This document shows, piece by piece, positions 35,736-49,015 of a DNA stretch of 64,000 bases. The DNA lies in NCBI GenBank assembly GCA_965153455.1, contig OZ234495.1, forward strand, positions 20,022,875-20,086,874, written 5' to 3'. Under the pieces are notes generated by a model, which was not told the DNA's origin, made no database searches, and saw only the letters and a program-made list of their open reading frames with translations. The translations under genes were made by a program, and so were the position numbers. Source of the DNA: Sphagnum compactum. Lineage: Eukaryota > Bryophyta > Sphagnopsida > Sphagnales. The first letter of the stretch is position 1, and each line of letters opens with the position of its first letter.

Positions 35736-37476
35736 CAACATGGTTGTGAGGCTGCTGTCTTTGTGGGGGTGTTTACATCCGTGGCATCTTTTAATGCAGG
35801 CTGAAAAACACCATGACAGAGCTTGCAGGTGTGAATGAAGAGGGTGACTGCAGCTGATATTACTGCAGAGATGGAATATGAGCTCTCTTAACCTAAGTCT
35901 TATTTACAGCTGCCACACAGGCAGATTCCAAGGTGAAGGAATCCACATCAAGCTGAAATGGCCCCTTGCATAAGGTCAATCAAGAGGGCTTGTTCTTTCC
36001 CCTACTTCCTTCAACAAGACATGTATACATGCTGTTTTCAATTGCCTATCTTCTTTCTGTACCCAGGCACCAGCCGCCACTAAATAGGGTGCATCCTTGA
36101 GGCTTTATTCAGGCCTCCAGTCAAGTATAAGCTGCATCTTGGTATCGTGGGTTTTGTTTGCCCCGTTTGTAATGGAGACCCCTAAATGTAAAAGTGGTCA
36201 GACTTCGTGGCAAGCCAATTCATTCACTACGTTATGGCTGGAGCTTATGGGGTCCAAATAGATCAATGCTGCTACAAAAGCAGCAGCTCCACCACCATAG
36301 GGTGCAATGAGGGAGGTCAATGAGGAGGAGCTTGCTGCCATGTGAGCCTCTGTGAACTTGCAATGCACTATATCTATCAATGACTTTTGCAATACACCAA
36401 CGCTCAAAAAACTTCTGATAAAAGAAATTGAATTCTATAGAAAAAATACAAACTCAACAATATTTATACCTCTGGAGAATCAAAAAGATTTCAGGCCAAC
36501 TGTTTACTCTAGCAAAACCAATTGTCAATAATGGCAGTAGGAAGAAGACACAGGGAAGACACAACACTATAGCACTGAATTAACGAGTTGTCATCAATGT
36601 TGTCGATCTGTAAGAGGCCATTGAAAATCTAATAACAGTGAAGAGAACTAAAGAAACAACAAATTGAAGGTGAAGATTGAGTTCACCAGTATTCTATTTT
36701 GGTTGAAGCTTGAAGTCAGTGTCGTACAGTTGTTATAGCTTGGACAATTGCAACCGGCTCGCTTTTATGTATATCTTTATAGATGGGAAGGCCAATGATT
36801 TTGTTGAGGAGTTCTCAATCCATCAGCTGTTGGAACATGGCAGTTCACATACAATGTGGTAAGCTTTATACAAGGCATTAGTGCAACCTGATATGCCATG
36901 TGTCACCAATAGGAATCCTGTAACAGCATGACGTAAGAATTTTCTTTCCTGATCTAGGTAAGCACTAGTACCTCAGACTTCCACAAGAAACTAGTCAACT
37001 ACTTTTGCAATTGTATTTGAAAGACCTACTATTTTCAGCAACCAACTCAGAAAGGAACTGAGCCAAAAGCCATTTAGTTTTGAGGGCATTGCCAATGATT
37101 CTAAAAACAAATAACTACAACCCTCCAGGAACTAATGCCCAGAGCAGCAATGCTCTGCCAAAAACTATCTCTACCTGATGTGAATCCCAGCAACTCAGCC
37201 TCTCTGAGAGACTAGAAGGCCAGAAGGAATGCAGACTTCACTACCTTGTTCCGATATAATGAGCATTCCTTAGATCCAATAGATAAATTTCCATTGAGTA
37301 TGCATTTCCTTTTGTAATCAAACACCAAATTACATTCACAAGTATGTCCCCTCCAATTCATGAGTCCATTCAGTTGACAGACAGTGTTGTGAATTTTGTT
37401 CTAAGCCAAGCAAAAGACTGGCACCTAAGTCATCCCTTAGACAGCTCTGGAAGCCCAACAAGGTTCGACAATCTGG
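35736..37476. other. No gene seen
   Basis: The DNA is moderately AT-rich. A minus-strand frame at 36,198-36,407 is short and shows nothing recognisable. The right end is probably 3' UTR of the channel gene. Confidence 0.5.
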
Positions 37477-40400
37477 TCATCGTGTGAAGGAGGTTGACTT
37501 CGATTTCCATAACTTGCGGGATCGAAGGCCACCAACCCATCCTTTCATAGTCTGCACGACTTCTGATGTTTCATCCCCAGAGCCAAACTTGGCATCAGAT
37601 TCTTTTTCTTTCTCAATTTCCTCAGAGTGCTTCCGTCTAGCAACATCTCCCTCCATCCGACTAATTGCTTGCGTAACCACTCCTGCAACCTGCAGTCCAC
37701 ACCCAATGTAAATATCCAACAAGACTCCAGACACACCAGATCAAAGGCTAATAGAGAGTTCTGATGTGTTGTCACAGCTCAACTTGTAGAACTCAATGTT
37801 GTCCAGAGCTTCACATAACATCCTTCTTTGGCATGCAGGCAGAAAGTGCAGACATGTACAAAATTATTATGCAGCCATGTAACCATGACAAAAATCAAAT
37901 GTATCTAAGCAGGGCAACTCCTAAGCTTCAATCCACTTGCTACTTGTGGAGACTGAGTACCCAAATTTACATGCTGACCATGAAAACATGCCAAGGAAAT
38001 CATCTCTGTACATAGACTTTGAAGGGTACGAAGGACAGGAAACATTTGCCTGACCTTAAAAGTCTTGAGAAGATCTATCTTAGAGTGGTCTAAGACCCGA
38101 TGTCCATCCCGATTTATGTGAATGAAATCCATGTAGTCTCCATCCCATACAACATCCCCATCAGACACAAAGTAATCCTGAAAAGGAAATGATCTATAAG
38201 TCAGTCAGAGCATCATCAGACAATAATGACATCCCTTGCAATACCATTTCTGAATTTTATCCATCTCTATGAATACTGAAAGAGTCAACATTTGACATGA
38301 GAAGACATTACCAGAGAGTTTCCCCCTCAAGGATGATAATACAAGAGAATATAAAATGGATGCTTGGATACAGTAGTGTTCCAACAAATAGAATTAAGGG
38401 CTACGTACCTCCAAGTGGAAGATAGGTTGCATCGATGTACGCTCCAAGCCCATGATGGTTAGAGAAAAAGAAGCATCTCCCTCTCTCAAAGACTCCATAG
38501 TTAGGCCATAGACAGGGCTCTTCCTGTCAATGATGTGTCGCACCATCAACCCGTATCGCAAATATGAGACCTGCCATTGAAGCAAACAATTCCCAAAATC
38601 AAATTAAGATCTCCAAAAGCAACTAGAGGAAGTTGACCTTAGTACCACAACTTGAACAGTCAAATCTACTATTGATAGCAAGCTGCTGTACCAAACACAG
38701 CATATGGTTCAGGCAAGTAGTACGAAGCCAACAGGACTGCACCACTATGTATCTGATCAAGATATAACAGGTGCTACATTTCCTTGAAATTTACCTCAGG
38801 TCGTACTAGCTCAAGATTCTGTGTTGAGCAGAACATAGATCCTGAAGGGAGCTGGACAAATATTCGGAATGTGAGGCATATCTTAGCATCCACCAATTCG
38901 CATGGAGCAGGACCAGTGAGTACTAACCGCACAGCAAAAACCCTGTCACAAATTACAGATTACAGATTGTAACAAGTGTCAAGAAATGTACAAGACACCA
39001 GAGAGAATAGTGAGAGGAGAGTGGAAAGATATCAATTAGGGCACCCTAATGTTCTTGATCTGTTAACTGTGAAACACGATTACAAGCATGAACCTCATTG
39101 CAGGTAATAGGCAACAATAGGATGGGTGATTCCAGATACATATGATTGCATGGGCACATTGTTAAGTTCTAATTTGTCCTCTGCAATGTTCAAAGGAGAA
39201 ACAAACTGTACCTAAATGATTCTTCACCAGGGCTGGCAACAAAGTCATCATAACGAATAACGGCCTTTTTAGAGCATCTCACTGGTTGCGATGGCTGGGA
39301 CATCCGTGCAAAAACTGCCAACAATACAACAATCAGCTTTTTTTGTCTGTGTAATATCAATTACACCACAGGCTATAATAAGTCAAAATGAAGCTAACAA
39401 GTTCATTAATCAGTTTTACAAATGAGGACAAATAAACTCACTTTGTGCAAGTAGGAATGTTCATATAAATCCTACTCAACACTCCCGTGTACCAAAGAGA
39501 AAGGTAGAGTAACAAATAAGGCTTGACAGCTTGACATCTTGCTATGAAACTCCTAAAATGTGGGAAAGGCTTGCATGGCATTGCAGACATACATATTTTA
39601 GCAGTGAATTTCAAACCTGAAAGCCAAATGCTGAAACCAAATGTACTATAAGTCATCAGGCATTATGTTAGGGAACTCACCAGCACCACTCAGAAAAACA
39701 AAGAGAAACTGGGCCATCAGTGTGTTGACATTAGCCACCAGCAAACAGAAGGGCGACAATGCACTCACTGGAGATCCACCAAATGTGGTTGACAAAGACA
39801 ACCTGAAACACCCAATACCAGTATAAAGTCAGACCCAATACCCAGACTTTATCCTTACAAGCCTTCCACCTGAGCTATATTACACTATGAGCAATTTTGG
39901 GTATTGAAGACCATCTTTTCCATTTAAGACAAAGAAAGAGAGGCCAAAGAGAGGTGGGGGCATAGAATGAAGTGAAAAGGAGTCACTCACAAGCATTCCA
40001 CTATCTGCACCCAATGATTTTCACAAGAGAAAACTGACAAATGAGGCAAACCTGCTAACCTACATGACAAAGCAGCTTCATAATACAGGAAACCATCTAG
40101 TAAACACTAGAAAAGTTGACAAAGAACAGACTGTAACGTACGCATATAGGAAGACATTGATAAGAACAGTACACTGCCGCTTCGTTGCAGCAACTGGACT
40201 TTCAGCAGCATCCATTTCCGCCAATGAGGTTCCATCATAAGAAAGTCCCCAAATATCCAGATAGAATATAGGGGTGAATAACAATCCTAATGCCACTGGT
40301 GCAAGAAACACTCCAAGTAGGAATCGACCCATAGGCATCTGCATCACATACATCACTCCCACTAAGCCCCTGAATACAATGCACAACTCTCACTCCTGTT

Positions 40401-42357
40401 GCTTGCAGCAGCAGATTAACATCCATTTTGCAGGCACTTCATGTGACTCAGGCTGGTTAGAATGCCAATGAATCAAGGGGATTCTGCATCAACTTCTCCA
40501 AGAGGAAGGAGATTATTATATCTTTGCCACAAGAAAGAAACGCTCTCAAATGTGGACCAGTGCAGGAAAAACATGAGAACCTTCAAGCATGCAACGTAGA
40601 AATCCTGCAGCATGTTAACAAAGCATTTGTCCTGCCGCACCAGCAGGCCTTCCATACCCTTCCTTCCTTTAGGCCGAGAGTTGGCTCCTGTTTTGGCCCC
40701 TTCAAATGCTGCTGCACCTGTTCCACCAGCATCAACCTTCAAACTGTTCTGACGACGCAGCATCTCAGAGCCATTCCCTTCAAAAATATCATCAGCATGC
40801 CTGGAACATGCAATACAAAGGTTTGAGTCAGCCCAATTTCCCTTGACTGACATATCTCAGGTAAAACAGATCCTAAACAGCTGATGAAGTCTGTCTGTGA
40901 GAGCCTATATATTGCACCACCACCATGAAATGCAAACTTCAAAAATCCAATGTTGAATCTAATACAACAAATACCTCACTTGATGAGAAACATGTTGAGT
41001 AAAAGCCACTGTATGCCTCAGGCGCCGCCATCTCTCTTTCGCCCCTGAGGATGCCGAATGGTTTATCTTCTTTGCAGTATCACCACCACCACTTGCAGTG
41101 ACAGCCAAAGCCTCCTACAACAGTTGAGCCATTGTTGTTAGCACATGCATGGCAACAACAGCAACAACATCAATGTTTCACATAGCAATCAGAAAGATCT
41201 CATAGTCAAGTCAGACATGGCACAAAGCAATTTTGAACAAAATGAAGTTTTGTGTAGAAGCCTCTCTGTCCTGCCACAGACCCTATTGCTGAACCAACAA
41301 CAACCATCCTCCAACATCAAAGAAAAAATGGGGGAAACAGATGCAGCATTGTCTTGGAAACCCTAACCCTTGTTTTTGCACTTGGAATCAGCACAGGAAT
41401 AGGCTTCCACAACTCTAAAGCTCAAGCCGTGAAAGCTTGAAGCTCCTCAAGCTCTCTAAAGCTCTGAGCTCCAACATACATACATACCCCAAGGCTTGAT
41501 GTTGCCGGTGACCCCAACAGCGTCTCTGAATATCCATCCTCGGATTCTCGTGATTGCAGAGAAGAATCCCGAGCGGCCGGCAACTCCTCATTATCATCTC
41601 CAGTTCCTTCCGCAATACTCTCGTCAATTCCTGACAGCCGATCTCGCTTCAATCTAAACCTGCTACTGTTGCCCTCCATGGCATCATCGTCTCTCTGGTG
41701 GTTCTCCTTCAACCCTCTGGCAGGATACAAAAAATCCAGTTCTCTCATTTCCTCGGTTGATGGAATTCTACGGCTCTCGTTATTCAACCTTGCGTGATTC
41801 TTTTTCTCTACTCCCAGCCTCTCCCAGACCTCGGCTGAGGTCTCATCTCTCTTTCCCTCGCCGTCGTCCACGGATGATGATGATCCTGGAGCTCCTCCCG
41901 AGGACTCCTCTGTACTCGGCAGCCTTCCAACAACATTTTCTTCATCAATTCGCGTTGTCGTCTGTCTTGAGTTGTTTTCGACGATGAGCTTCCCGCTCTC
42001 GTCGACTCTCTTGAGCTGCTGCTTTGACCTTTCCGAGTTTCCGTCCGGCACCACCTTCTTGTTGTTCAGGCCCTGCTTCTTCTTCCCCTTGCCGTGCAGG
42101 GCGTCCACTGCGTCGAAGAATGTCTCACCAGCCTTCTCAGGCATCCTGCTGCTCCTACTTCCTGCTCCTGCTGCTATCTTTGCAACCCCCGAACCTCCTC
42201 CGCCCACGGAATTACGCCTAGCAGAAGGGAGAGACTCCCGCGGCGTGAAGAAGGACTGCCGCTCGCCATAGAGAGCAGCATCCAGCCCTGTCTCCTCGAT
42301 CGAGGGTACTGACGATAGCGTCACCCTCAGATTCTCACGCCTCCACGCCGTTGCACC
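37477..42357 (-). CDS. Inward-rectifier (Kir/KirBac) type channel with non-canonical pore
   Basis: Ten minus-strand exons join in frame: 42,357-41,488, 41,114-40,975, 40,800-40,581, 40,338-40,142, 39,802-39,681, 39,314-39,212, 38,942-38,795, 38,570-38,409, 38,177-38,055 and 37,689-37,477. A long disordered N-terminal region comes first. Then come an amphipathic slide helix ('LQDFYVACLK'), TM1 ('FLLGVFLAPVALGLLFTPIFYL'; motif positions only), the pore stretch 'FLYALSLSTTFGGS', and TM2 ending 'GAVFARMSQPSQP'. The Kir cytoplasmic beta domain follows ('SKKAVIRYDDF', 'HIIDRKSPVYGL', 'SLTIMGLERTSMQP', 'DGDYMDFIHINRDGHRVLDHSKID'). Canonical filters read T-x-G-Y/F-G; here it reads T-T-F-G-G-S. The first in-frame ATG is at 42,144, giving 694 residues; the frame is open to 42,357. 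The start is therefore uncertain. Confidence 0.78.
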
Positions 42358-45300
42358 CTAAGCCCCCACGGGGCAACCAACCCTTCCTTTTCTAACAAAA
42401 CCTACACTCCTTCCCTTCCCCTTCCCCTTCCCTTCCTTTCCTTGAGCTTCGTTCCTTCCTTCCCCGCTTGCTTCCTTTCTAGAACAACAAGCTATCCTTG
42501 AGCTTTACTGCAAAAAGTACAACACAAAACCATCTCCATTCTTATCACGCTGCAATTCACGCAGCAACAACATCTGATGAAAGAATGTCCAACAACACAC
42601 AACAAACTGTCGCCGTGGTGAAGGACTACTACTTCCAACAGACACCCAAAAAAGAAAAACCCATCTGCATGCAATTCCTGTTCACCGATTCCTGAGACGT
42701 GAGCTTTCCTGATCATGTAACAGAAGAGATACAACAGCAAACTGCAGCAGCTATGAGGGAAGAATGAGCAACAAAAAAGACACACATACCCAATTCCTCA
42801 ACCATAGCTTGCGAATCAAAGAAGAATGCATGATTGCCAGCTTTTGGGTCAAATGAAAACGGCACCAAGACTCCACGTCTACTAGAATTCTAGCTAGCGG
42901 TGCAATCAAAAGCGCATATTCTCTCACGTCTCGATTCTCGCAGAAGAAGCTTGTGACGTAATTCCTCGCTTGCCGCTTCCCGGGGTTCTTGCTGAGCGTG
43001 TTCGTGAGCGACTGTCGCACGAGACGACGACAGCAACATGACTGCGTCCGTCGCGCGACAGCGGAATGTGCTCCAGGCCACTCCCACCGACCCGCTGGAA
43101 CACCGGGGAATCAAATAACACCCTATTAACCGATCACGACAGCAATTATAACCCGTCGATTTCATGGAATCCAATACTATTGAGCGGTCAGGATAGCATT
43201 TCGAAATCTCAAAATTCAGGGAAAGCCACACCCAAAAAAAAAAAAAACCAACTGACATAGAATCCCGAACGAAATTTTTCTTACATCCACACCGTTCATA
43301 TCTCTTATCATTTCGTGGTCCAGATCTAATCCGCTGCCTGTTTTGAAGGGAAGCTCCGGATGCCGTTGGATCTTAGCGGCGGGATTGCTTCTTTATTAAT
43401 TAATAATATCCACCACGAATGTGTTTTCTTTCCTCTCTTCTCTCGAGCGTCGATTGAGTGGCTCGGGCGTCTTTCAGCGGTCCAGATTGCGGGCGGCTGC
43501 AGTAGGTAGGTTGCTGATTTGGTAGGTAAGTAGGTTCTGCCTACTTATCGGATCATTTGCCACGTGTCGATCATTGAGAGAAAGCAGTCGAAATCCAACG
43601 GCCACCTTCCCGATGGGCTGGACACGTGTTGGTATGCTCCTGACAGCGTACGGGACGACCCAAAAGAGTACGTCCTTTTTTCTTTTACGTTCGAATTGAC
43701 TGTTTCTTTCCGATTTTCTTCATGTTGGGCACGTCGGGAACGAGGACTAGGAACGTTGGAAAAACACATTTGTTCTAATTTATTTCTATTTCTTTTAATA
43801 TTAGAAAATACTTATTTAAATATTTCCAGCATATTGAGAATGTTTGCTTCAACCCCCACAGTGTGTGAAAAATAGAAATAAAAAATAGAAATACAATTCC
43901 TCATTTTTTTACTGTTCAATTGGGGGTCTCATGATAATTAATGTCAAACAAGGGGAACAAACAATTTGCAATATTGTGAATTTTAAATTTTAAATTGGAT
44001 CTCATAAGGGGTTTTTTTTTATATATATAATAATTCCCCCCCATTTTGTGATATTGAAAAGTTGGCAATGTTTACCATTTTAGCAAAATTAGTGGAATTT
44101 ACACTAGAAAAACAAAAATTTCCTCTGAAACAAAATCCCAATATTATTATCCAAAACAACACAATTATCAATTCATCTAGAAAGGTGCCATTATTCTTCA
44201 CCCTTTTTCAAGCCTTTTTTTTTGCCTTGATGATACTCATCATATAAATGGGCCACACCACATTTAAAGCAAACTCGTGTTTTTCATTTTTTAAAAAGAA
44301 AAGCAATACATGGCTACAGTAAGTATGAGATATGGCAAAACCCCAAGTGGTGATTATTTTGAAATAATGGGGTTTAGGCTTCCTCAAGCATTCACATTTT
44401 GAATTTTTTGAAACCAAGCATTGAACCCTAAATTCACAAGTAACATTAATGCACACAAATTCCACCCTCCAAATGCATAGCACACATGTTCTCATTATGA
44501 ACAACCGCAAAAAGTTGCTCAATAAGGTAGAATCGTTCATCACCAAACATGTACCTCTCATCAAACATTTTGCAATATTTTGCTTTGCAATTTGATGACA
44601 TCGAAAGCATTAGGTGGAGGGTTACAAATGCTTTTTGGGCTTCATAAGCAAAGGAACAATGTGTGAGGACTTGACCTCCATTGAGTTCTTTAAGTGTTCA
44701 CTCCCTTGAGCTATCTACCTTATTGCCATTGAAATCTAAGCTATTAGTTATCACCCATGTGAGATGAATATGTCCATGGCTACACAATCTAGAAAACTCC
44801 TTGAAAAGCCCAAAACTCATCAATTCAAAGACAAAGTGTTGCGATTACCATATTAGATACACAATAACCTTAACAAATCTTGTTCATTGTGACTACTAGA
44901 TTAGAGATGAAGAGAGCTTGTTGTTGTGTGAATTGCACCAAGTAGTCAATGCTCTCCATGAAAACATAATTCAACACATTTTGAAAAGGCAATAAGGAAA
45001 ATATATATCCAAATTAAAACTAATCTTCTATTTATGTTAAGCATCTTCAATTTTTTTACTTTGTATTTTGGGTACCTTCATTGGCCTTAAGATTGCTTGT
45101 TTAGGTGTTAGTCTTTCAAGGTTACTTTCACATGTCAAAAATTGCCCGTCATTTTGTCAAGATAACTTCCAATTGGTGAAAGTTACCTATCAACTTATCT
45201 ATTTTTTTAATTTTATTTTTATTTTATTAGCAAAAATCTTTACATAGGGGAAGGTTTCAAATATAGAGCATTTCAAATTTTTGACCCCTCCTCTCAATCT

Positions 45301-46318
45301 ATTGGCCTCAAGATGGGACCTCAAATCTGAAAAAGGCCCTATATCCCATAACCTTTTGCCAATTTTTTGTTGTTAGTGTTTGGCAAGTATTGTCTTTTGA
45401 ACATACCAATTGGTATTTGTATTGCATCTTCCTTTTAAAATTCATATGAGCATGGTATTGATATGGGATCTTTTGTAAAATTTTCATTCTAGTTTGGTAT
45501 TGGATCTTTTTTAAAACTTTGATCGGTGTGGCTTGTGTTGTTGAGCACATATTGTAACATAGTTTTATAAAATATAGTTGTTTTTGGATGATGAAATAAA
45601 GATAAATCAACGTATGAACATTGTTCTACAAGGTATATGTAGTTTAGAAGAGTCAAATATGAGAGATTTTTTTAGACACCAATATTGAGAGGAATTTGAC
45701 AATGTGTTGTGTTTAATGATATAAATCTTCAAAAGTCTATTTCGATAATTTTGAATATAATACTTTTTTGGCATATTTTGTTTTGGGATCAATATTTTCA
45801 ACAATCGGACAAATCTTTGAGAAAGCTTTGCATACAATTAACCATGGGAGAATATTGGGGTCTTGAAATTTAAATTGACATGTATGATGAATTGTCCTTG
45901 TGATTTGTTAATTGTCATTGCTATAACAACTTCCACTGAAAACTATTTTTTAGTAAATGTAAAAAGTATTTGCAATTGCAAAGTGATTCTTGAAATGAAT
46001 GTAGTGTCTCCCACATGGCTTCCAATTAATATATGTGCTTCAATGACATAATTACTTAAACATGTCATTATGAGTTGTCAACCATTACAAAATTCGCATT
46101 TTGGAACAATGTTTCACAATAACATAATTCGACATCTAGCATTAAGGTGAAGTTTCACATGTGACAATTGTGACAACTCTAAATAATTGAACTATTCAAT
46201 AAGGTACATAAAACATTGATCAATAATTATTTTGAAAACATCTATATTCTAAAATGTTCAAAAAACTTTTGAAACCTTTGAATGATGTCATTGTTTGATA
46301 TTGTCAACAACATTTCGA
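42358..46318. other. Upstream region of the channel gene, then AT-rich spacer
   Basis: 42,358-43,750 is GC-richer and includes CCTTCC-rich tracts (42,405-42,450), consistent with 5' UTR or promoter of the minus-strand gene. An ACACGTGT-like word occurs near 43,622 and a CACGTGTC word near 43,561; both are G-box-like. Beyond about 43,780 composition turns strongly AT-rich and no gene is visible. Confidence 0.5.
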
Positions 46319-46574
46319 ATGTATAAGATGATTCAATCTCTAAAATATTGATCCATATGCGAGTTTCTCTTTGAGTTGGTTATGGATAAGTAAGAACATT
46401 TTTGCTCATTGTTTGTTTCTTAACATTGCCCACTAAGCTTCTTTTTATGTATAAGATGATTCAATCTCTAAAATATTGATCCATATGCGAGTTTCTCTTT
46501 GAGTTGGTTATGGATAAGTAAGAACATTTTTGCTCATTGTTTGTTTCTTAACATTGCCCACTAAGCTTCTTTTT
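46319..46574. repeat. Exact 128-bp tandem duplication
   Basis: The text from ATGTATAAGATGATTCAATC through 'cccactaagcttcttttt' occurs twice in immediate succession (46,319-46,446 and 46,447-46,574). I see no difference between the copies. It lies in decayed AT-rich DNA that codes for nothing I recognise. Confidence 0.95.
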
Positions 46575-47440
46575 CCATCTTTCACTTTGGTTGCATATTG
46601 TTATTGGTGAGTCCTATATGTTATTTTTTGAATTTCTCTTTCAACATTATGATTAAAGTCTAAACGAAGGTATCTTGGAATTTGGAGGAGGAAAGTAAGG
46701 GCATATTGTTCAAGATGTGATGTGTTAATAGGATAACTTTTCTTATGCACCCCCATACAACATTGAAGCACATCTTTTTTTGCCATAATGGTTGTGCACA
46801 CCATACAACAATGGAGGAAGCATTATCCTATCTTAATGCTTATGTCTTTGGGTGTGTTAAGATAATTATGTTGTTCTTCATTGATATATTGTTTTGTCAT
46901 AAGGTGACTTGTTGTAAATTTTGTTGGGTTATATTTTTTCATGTTTAGTTGCCCCTTTTAGTTAAATTACGTGCTAAATGTTTATAGCAGCAAATAATAT
47001 TTGCATATTCCCATTTCATTTGGAGTTTGTCTTCATATGGTAGAAAAACTTTGGTTCTATGGTTGGCATTTCTCAAGGCATGATAAACCTAATTATAATT
47101 CATTTTTCCCACATAGAAGTTTATCAACATTAATAATTGAGAAATGCAACTTTTTTTCAAGAATGAATTAATTGTGGGAAAAAATATTCATTAGTGCTTG
47201 TGTGGTGCTAGATTGCACAACAATATTTGCATGAGATGGGGTTGTTTGATGTTTTGTTTTGGACAAAATTTTGGTGAGATCATTAATTGTCATGTCAACA
47301 ACACTTATGTGTGTAAGTTTGACTTATTATTAGAGACCTTATCTCTAATAAAATGATATTATGTGCCCATTTATTTATTACAGGAATGGAATTTTGGATT
47401 CTTGCTAAAGGAATGACATTTTGACTATTTGAATAGATAA
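46575..47440. other. No gene seen; AT-rich, probably transposon-derived
   Basis: The stretch directly precedes, in map order, the Ty1/copia relic and may be its 3' part (after RNase H on the minus strand). No long terminal repeat pair was recognised. Confidence 0.4.
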
Positions 47441-47449
47441 TAATTGGAT

Positions 47450-48690
47450 TTTTTTTCCAAAAACCCTTGTTTGTGCAATAATCTTCTCAACCTACAATTT
47501 CAACAGTTGCCTTCGTTAAAACCATATATTCATTTTCAATACAAGATATAACTATCAATTGTTGTTTCTTGCTTGCCTAAGTACCACACCTTTGGCTATG
47601 AAAATTCAATTAATATATGGATGTGAAGTGGCATATATCCTTGTCACCAACCCAATCAACATGTGAAAAACCATGTAAGGTTTTAACGCCTTCATATTTT
47701 GGGTATTTAATGTCAATTTGGACATTATATCTTTAATGTAATGCATAATTCACTTCAATGTTTGTTTAGTGTTGCACAAGGACAAGATAAATATTGTGTC
47801 AAGTTGATACCAACAAAAGAACAATAAAGTCTAATGTTCAAAATGACTTGCATCAAGTTATTAGCCACTTGAGAATATAAGCAATTTTGAGTAATACTTT
47901 GTTCTTTCTCAATAAAAGGGGTTTTTTTTTTTCTCTTGTGATATTTGAATTTCTTTCAACCATTCAAATTCATGTAATAATTTTGCAATAAGATATGTGG
48001 TTTGATGCATAATTTTATTTTATTTCATAATTTCTTATAATGGCATTGCAAATAGTGTATTGTAGTGCACCTTCATTAAACATTTTCAAATTCATGGAAT
48101 AAAATAGTTTTAATGTGATGAATGAGAAGCAATTGATTATTAAACGTAATGCAATCATCAACATACACTATAAAAAATATGAATCCTCCATCAACTTTAC
48201 TTTGCGATATATATTTGCATTCAAATCAAATATTATAAAAGTTTGGTTATCAAATAGCACCAAGTTCTTGAAGATTGTTTCAATCCATAAATGAATTTAC
48301 TGAGTTTGTATATTAAATGAAAGTTAGAAAAATCAGAAGCCTTCAAGTATTTCCATGTAAATGTATTCAATGAAATCTATTCCAATGTTAACATTTGTGT
48401 TTACATCTTGTTGATGCATCCATAATTGTATTATGTTGTTGGGACCAACAAAATTTGAATGAAATTGAATTTCACAAGTGAAGATGTTTCAATAAAATCA
48501 ACTCCGAGAATTCAAGAGTGAATCCTCATGCCGCCAAATGATCCTTATATCAATTTAAATGAAACCATGATTTGGTATTGATCTTGAAAACCCATTTAAA
48601 ACTTACAAGATGTATGTTGGTAGGAAGTGTGGTCAATTGTAATGTTTTGTTCTTGGTTAATGAAGTATATCCATCTTGTATTGTATTTTT
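47450..48690 (-). pseudogene. Ty1/copia retrotransposon relic (reverse transcriptase and RNase H)
   Basis: Broken minus-strand frames show copia landmarks in order. 'KWVFKINTK' (family K-W-V-F/Y-K-x-K) is near 48,590. A Y-V-D-D catalytic block within 'FIVYVDDCI' is near 48,155. The RNase H text 'HGFSHVDWVGDKD' (family G-x-x-D-A-D-W-A-G-D) is near 47,650, and 'SCIENEYM' (family S-S-T-E-A-E-Y-M) is near 47,545. The spacing fits a copia polyprotein. Numerous stops and frame changes show it is long dead. Confidence 0.82.
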
Positions 48691-48699
48691 TCGTTGAAT

Positions 48700-49015
48700 A
48701 ACATCTTTAATTCCAATGATGAAATTTTTTGAGGAACTAGTATATGGGTGATTTTTAAAACTTTATTGTATGGTCTTCCTTGGACAATCCCAAAGACAAT
48801 TACCTCATTTCCAAGTTTAACTACCTCATTTTTTTCCCTTCTCACCAACATGGATATGAAAAGGCAAATTAACATGTATCTTTTCATGTCCACGATATTC
48901 ATATAATATTAATTCAAATTAAATTTGACATTGACATAAATAATGATGAATTATTGGAAACCATAGGAAAACATAAGAAAAAAAGAAAAGTTGATCATCA
49001 CTATTAATGCATAAA
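48700..49015 (-). repeat. Arm 1 of a diverged inverted repeat (arm 2 at 51,800-52,205)
   Basis: The reverse complement of this segment matches 51,800-52,205. Shared words include 'agtgatgatcaac', 'ttatgtcaatgtcaaattta', 'catatccatgttggtg', 'aattgtctttggrattgtcc' and 'tcatcattggaat'. The arm lies immediately upstream (minus sense) of the copia reverse transcriptase, so both arms may derive from copia internal sequence in opposite orientation. Confidence 0.75.

Noticed and set aside
42890-43258. Minus-strand open frame of 122 codons above the channel gene
   Set aside because: It lies in the probable promoter/5' region, has no recognised domain, and does not join the channel frame by a visible intron.
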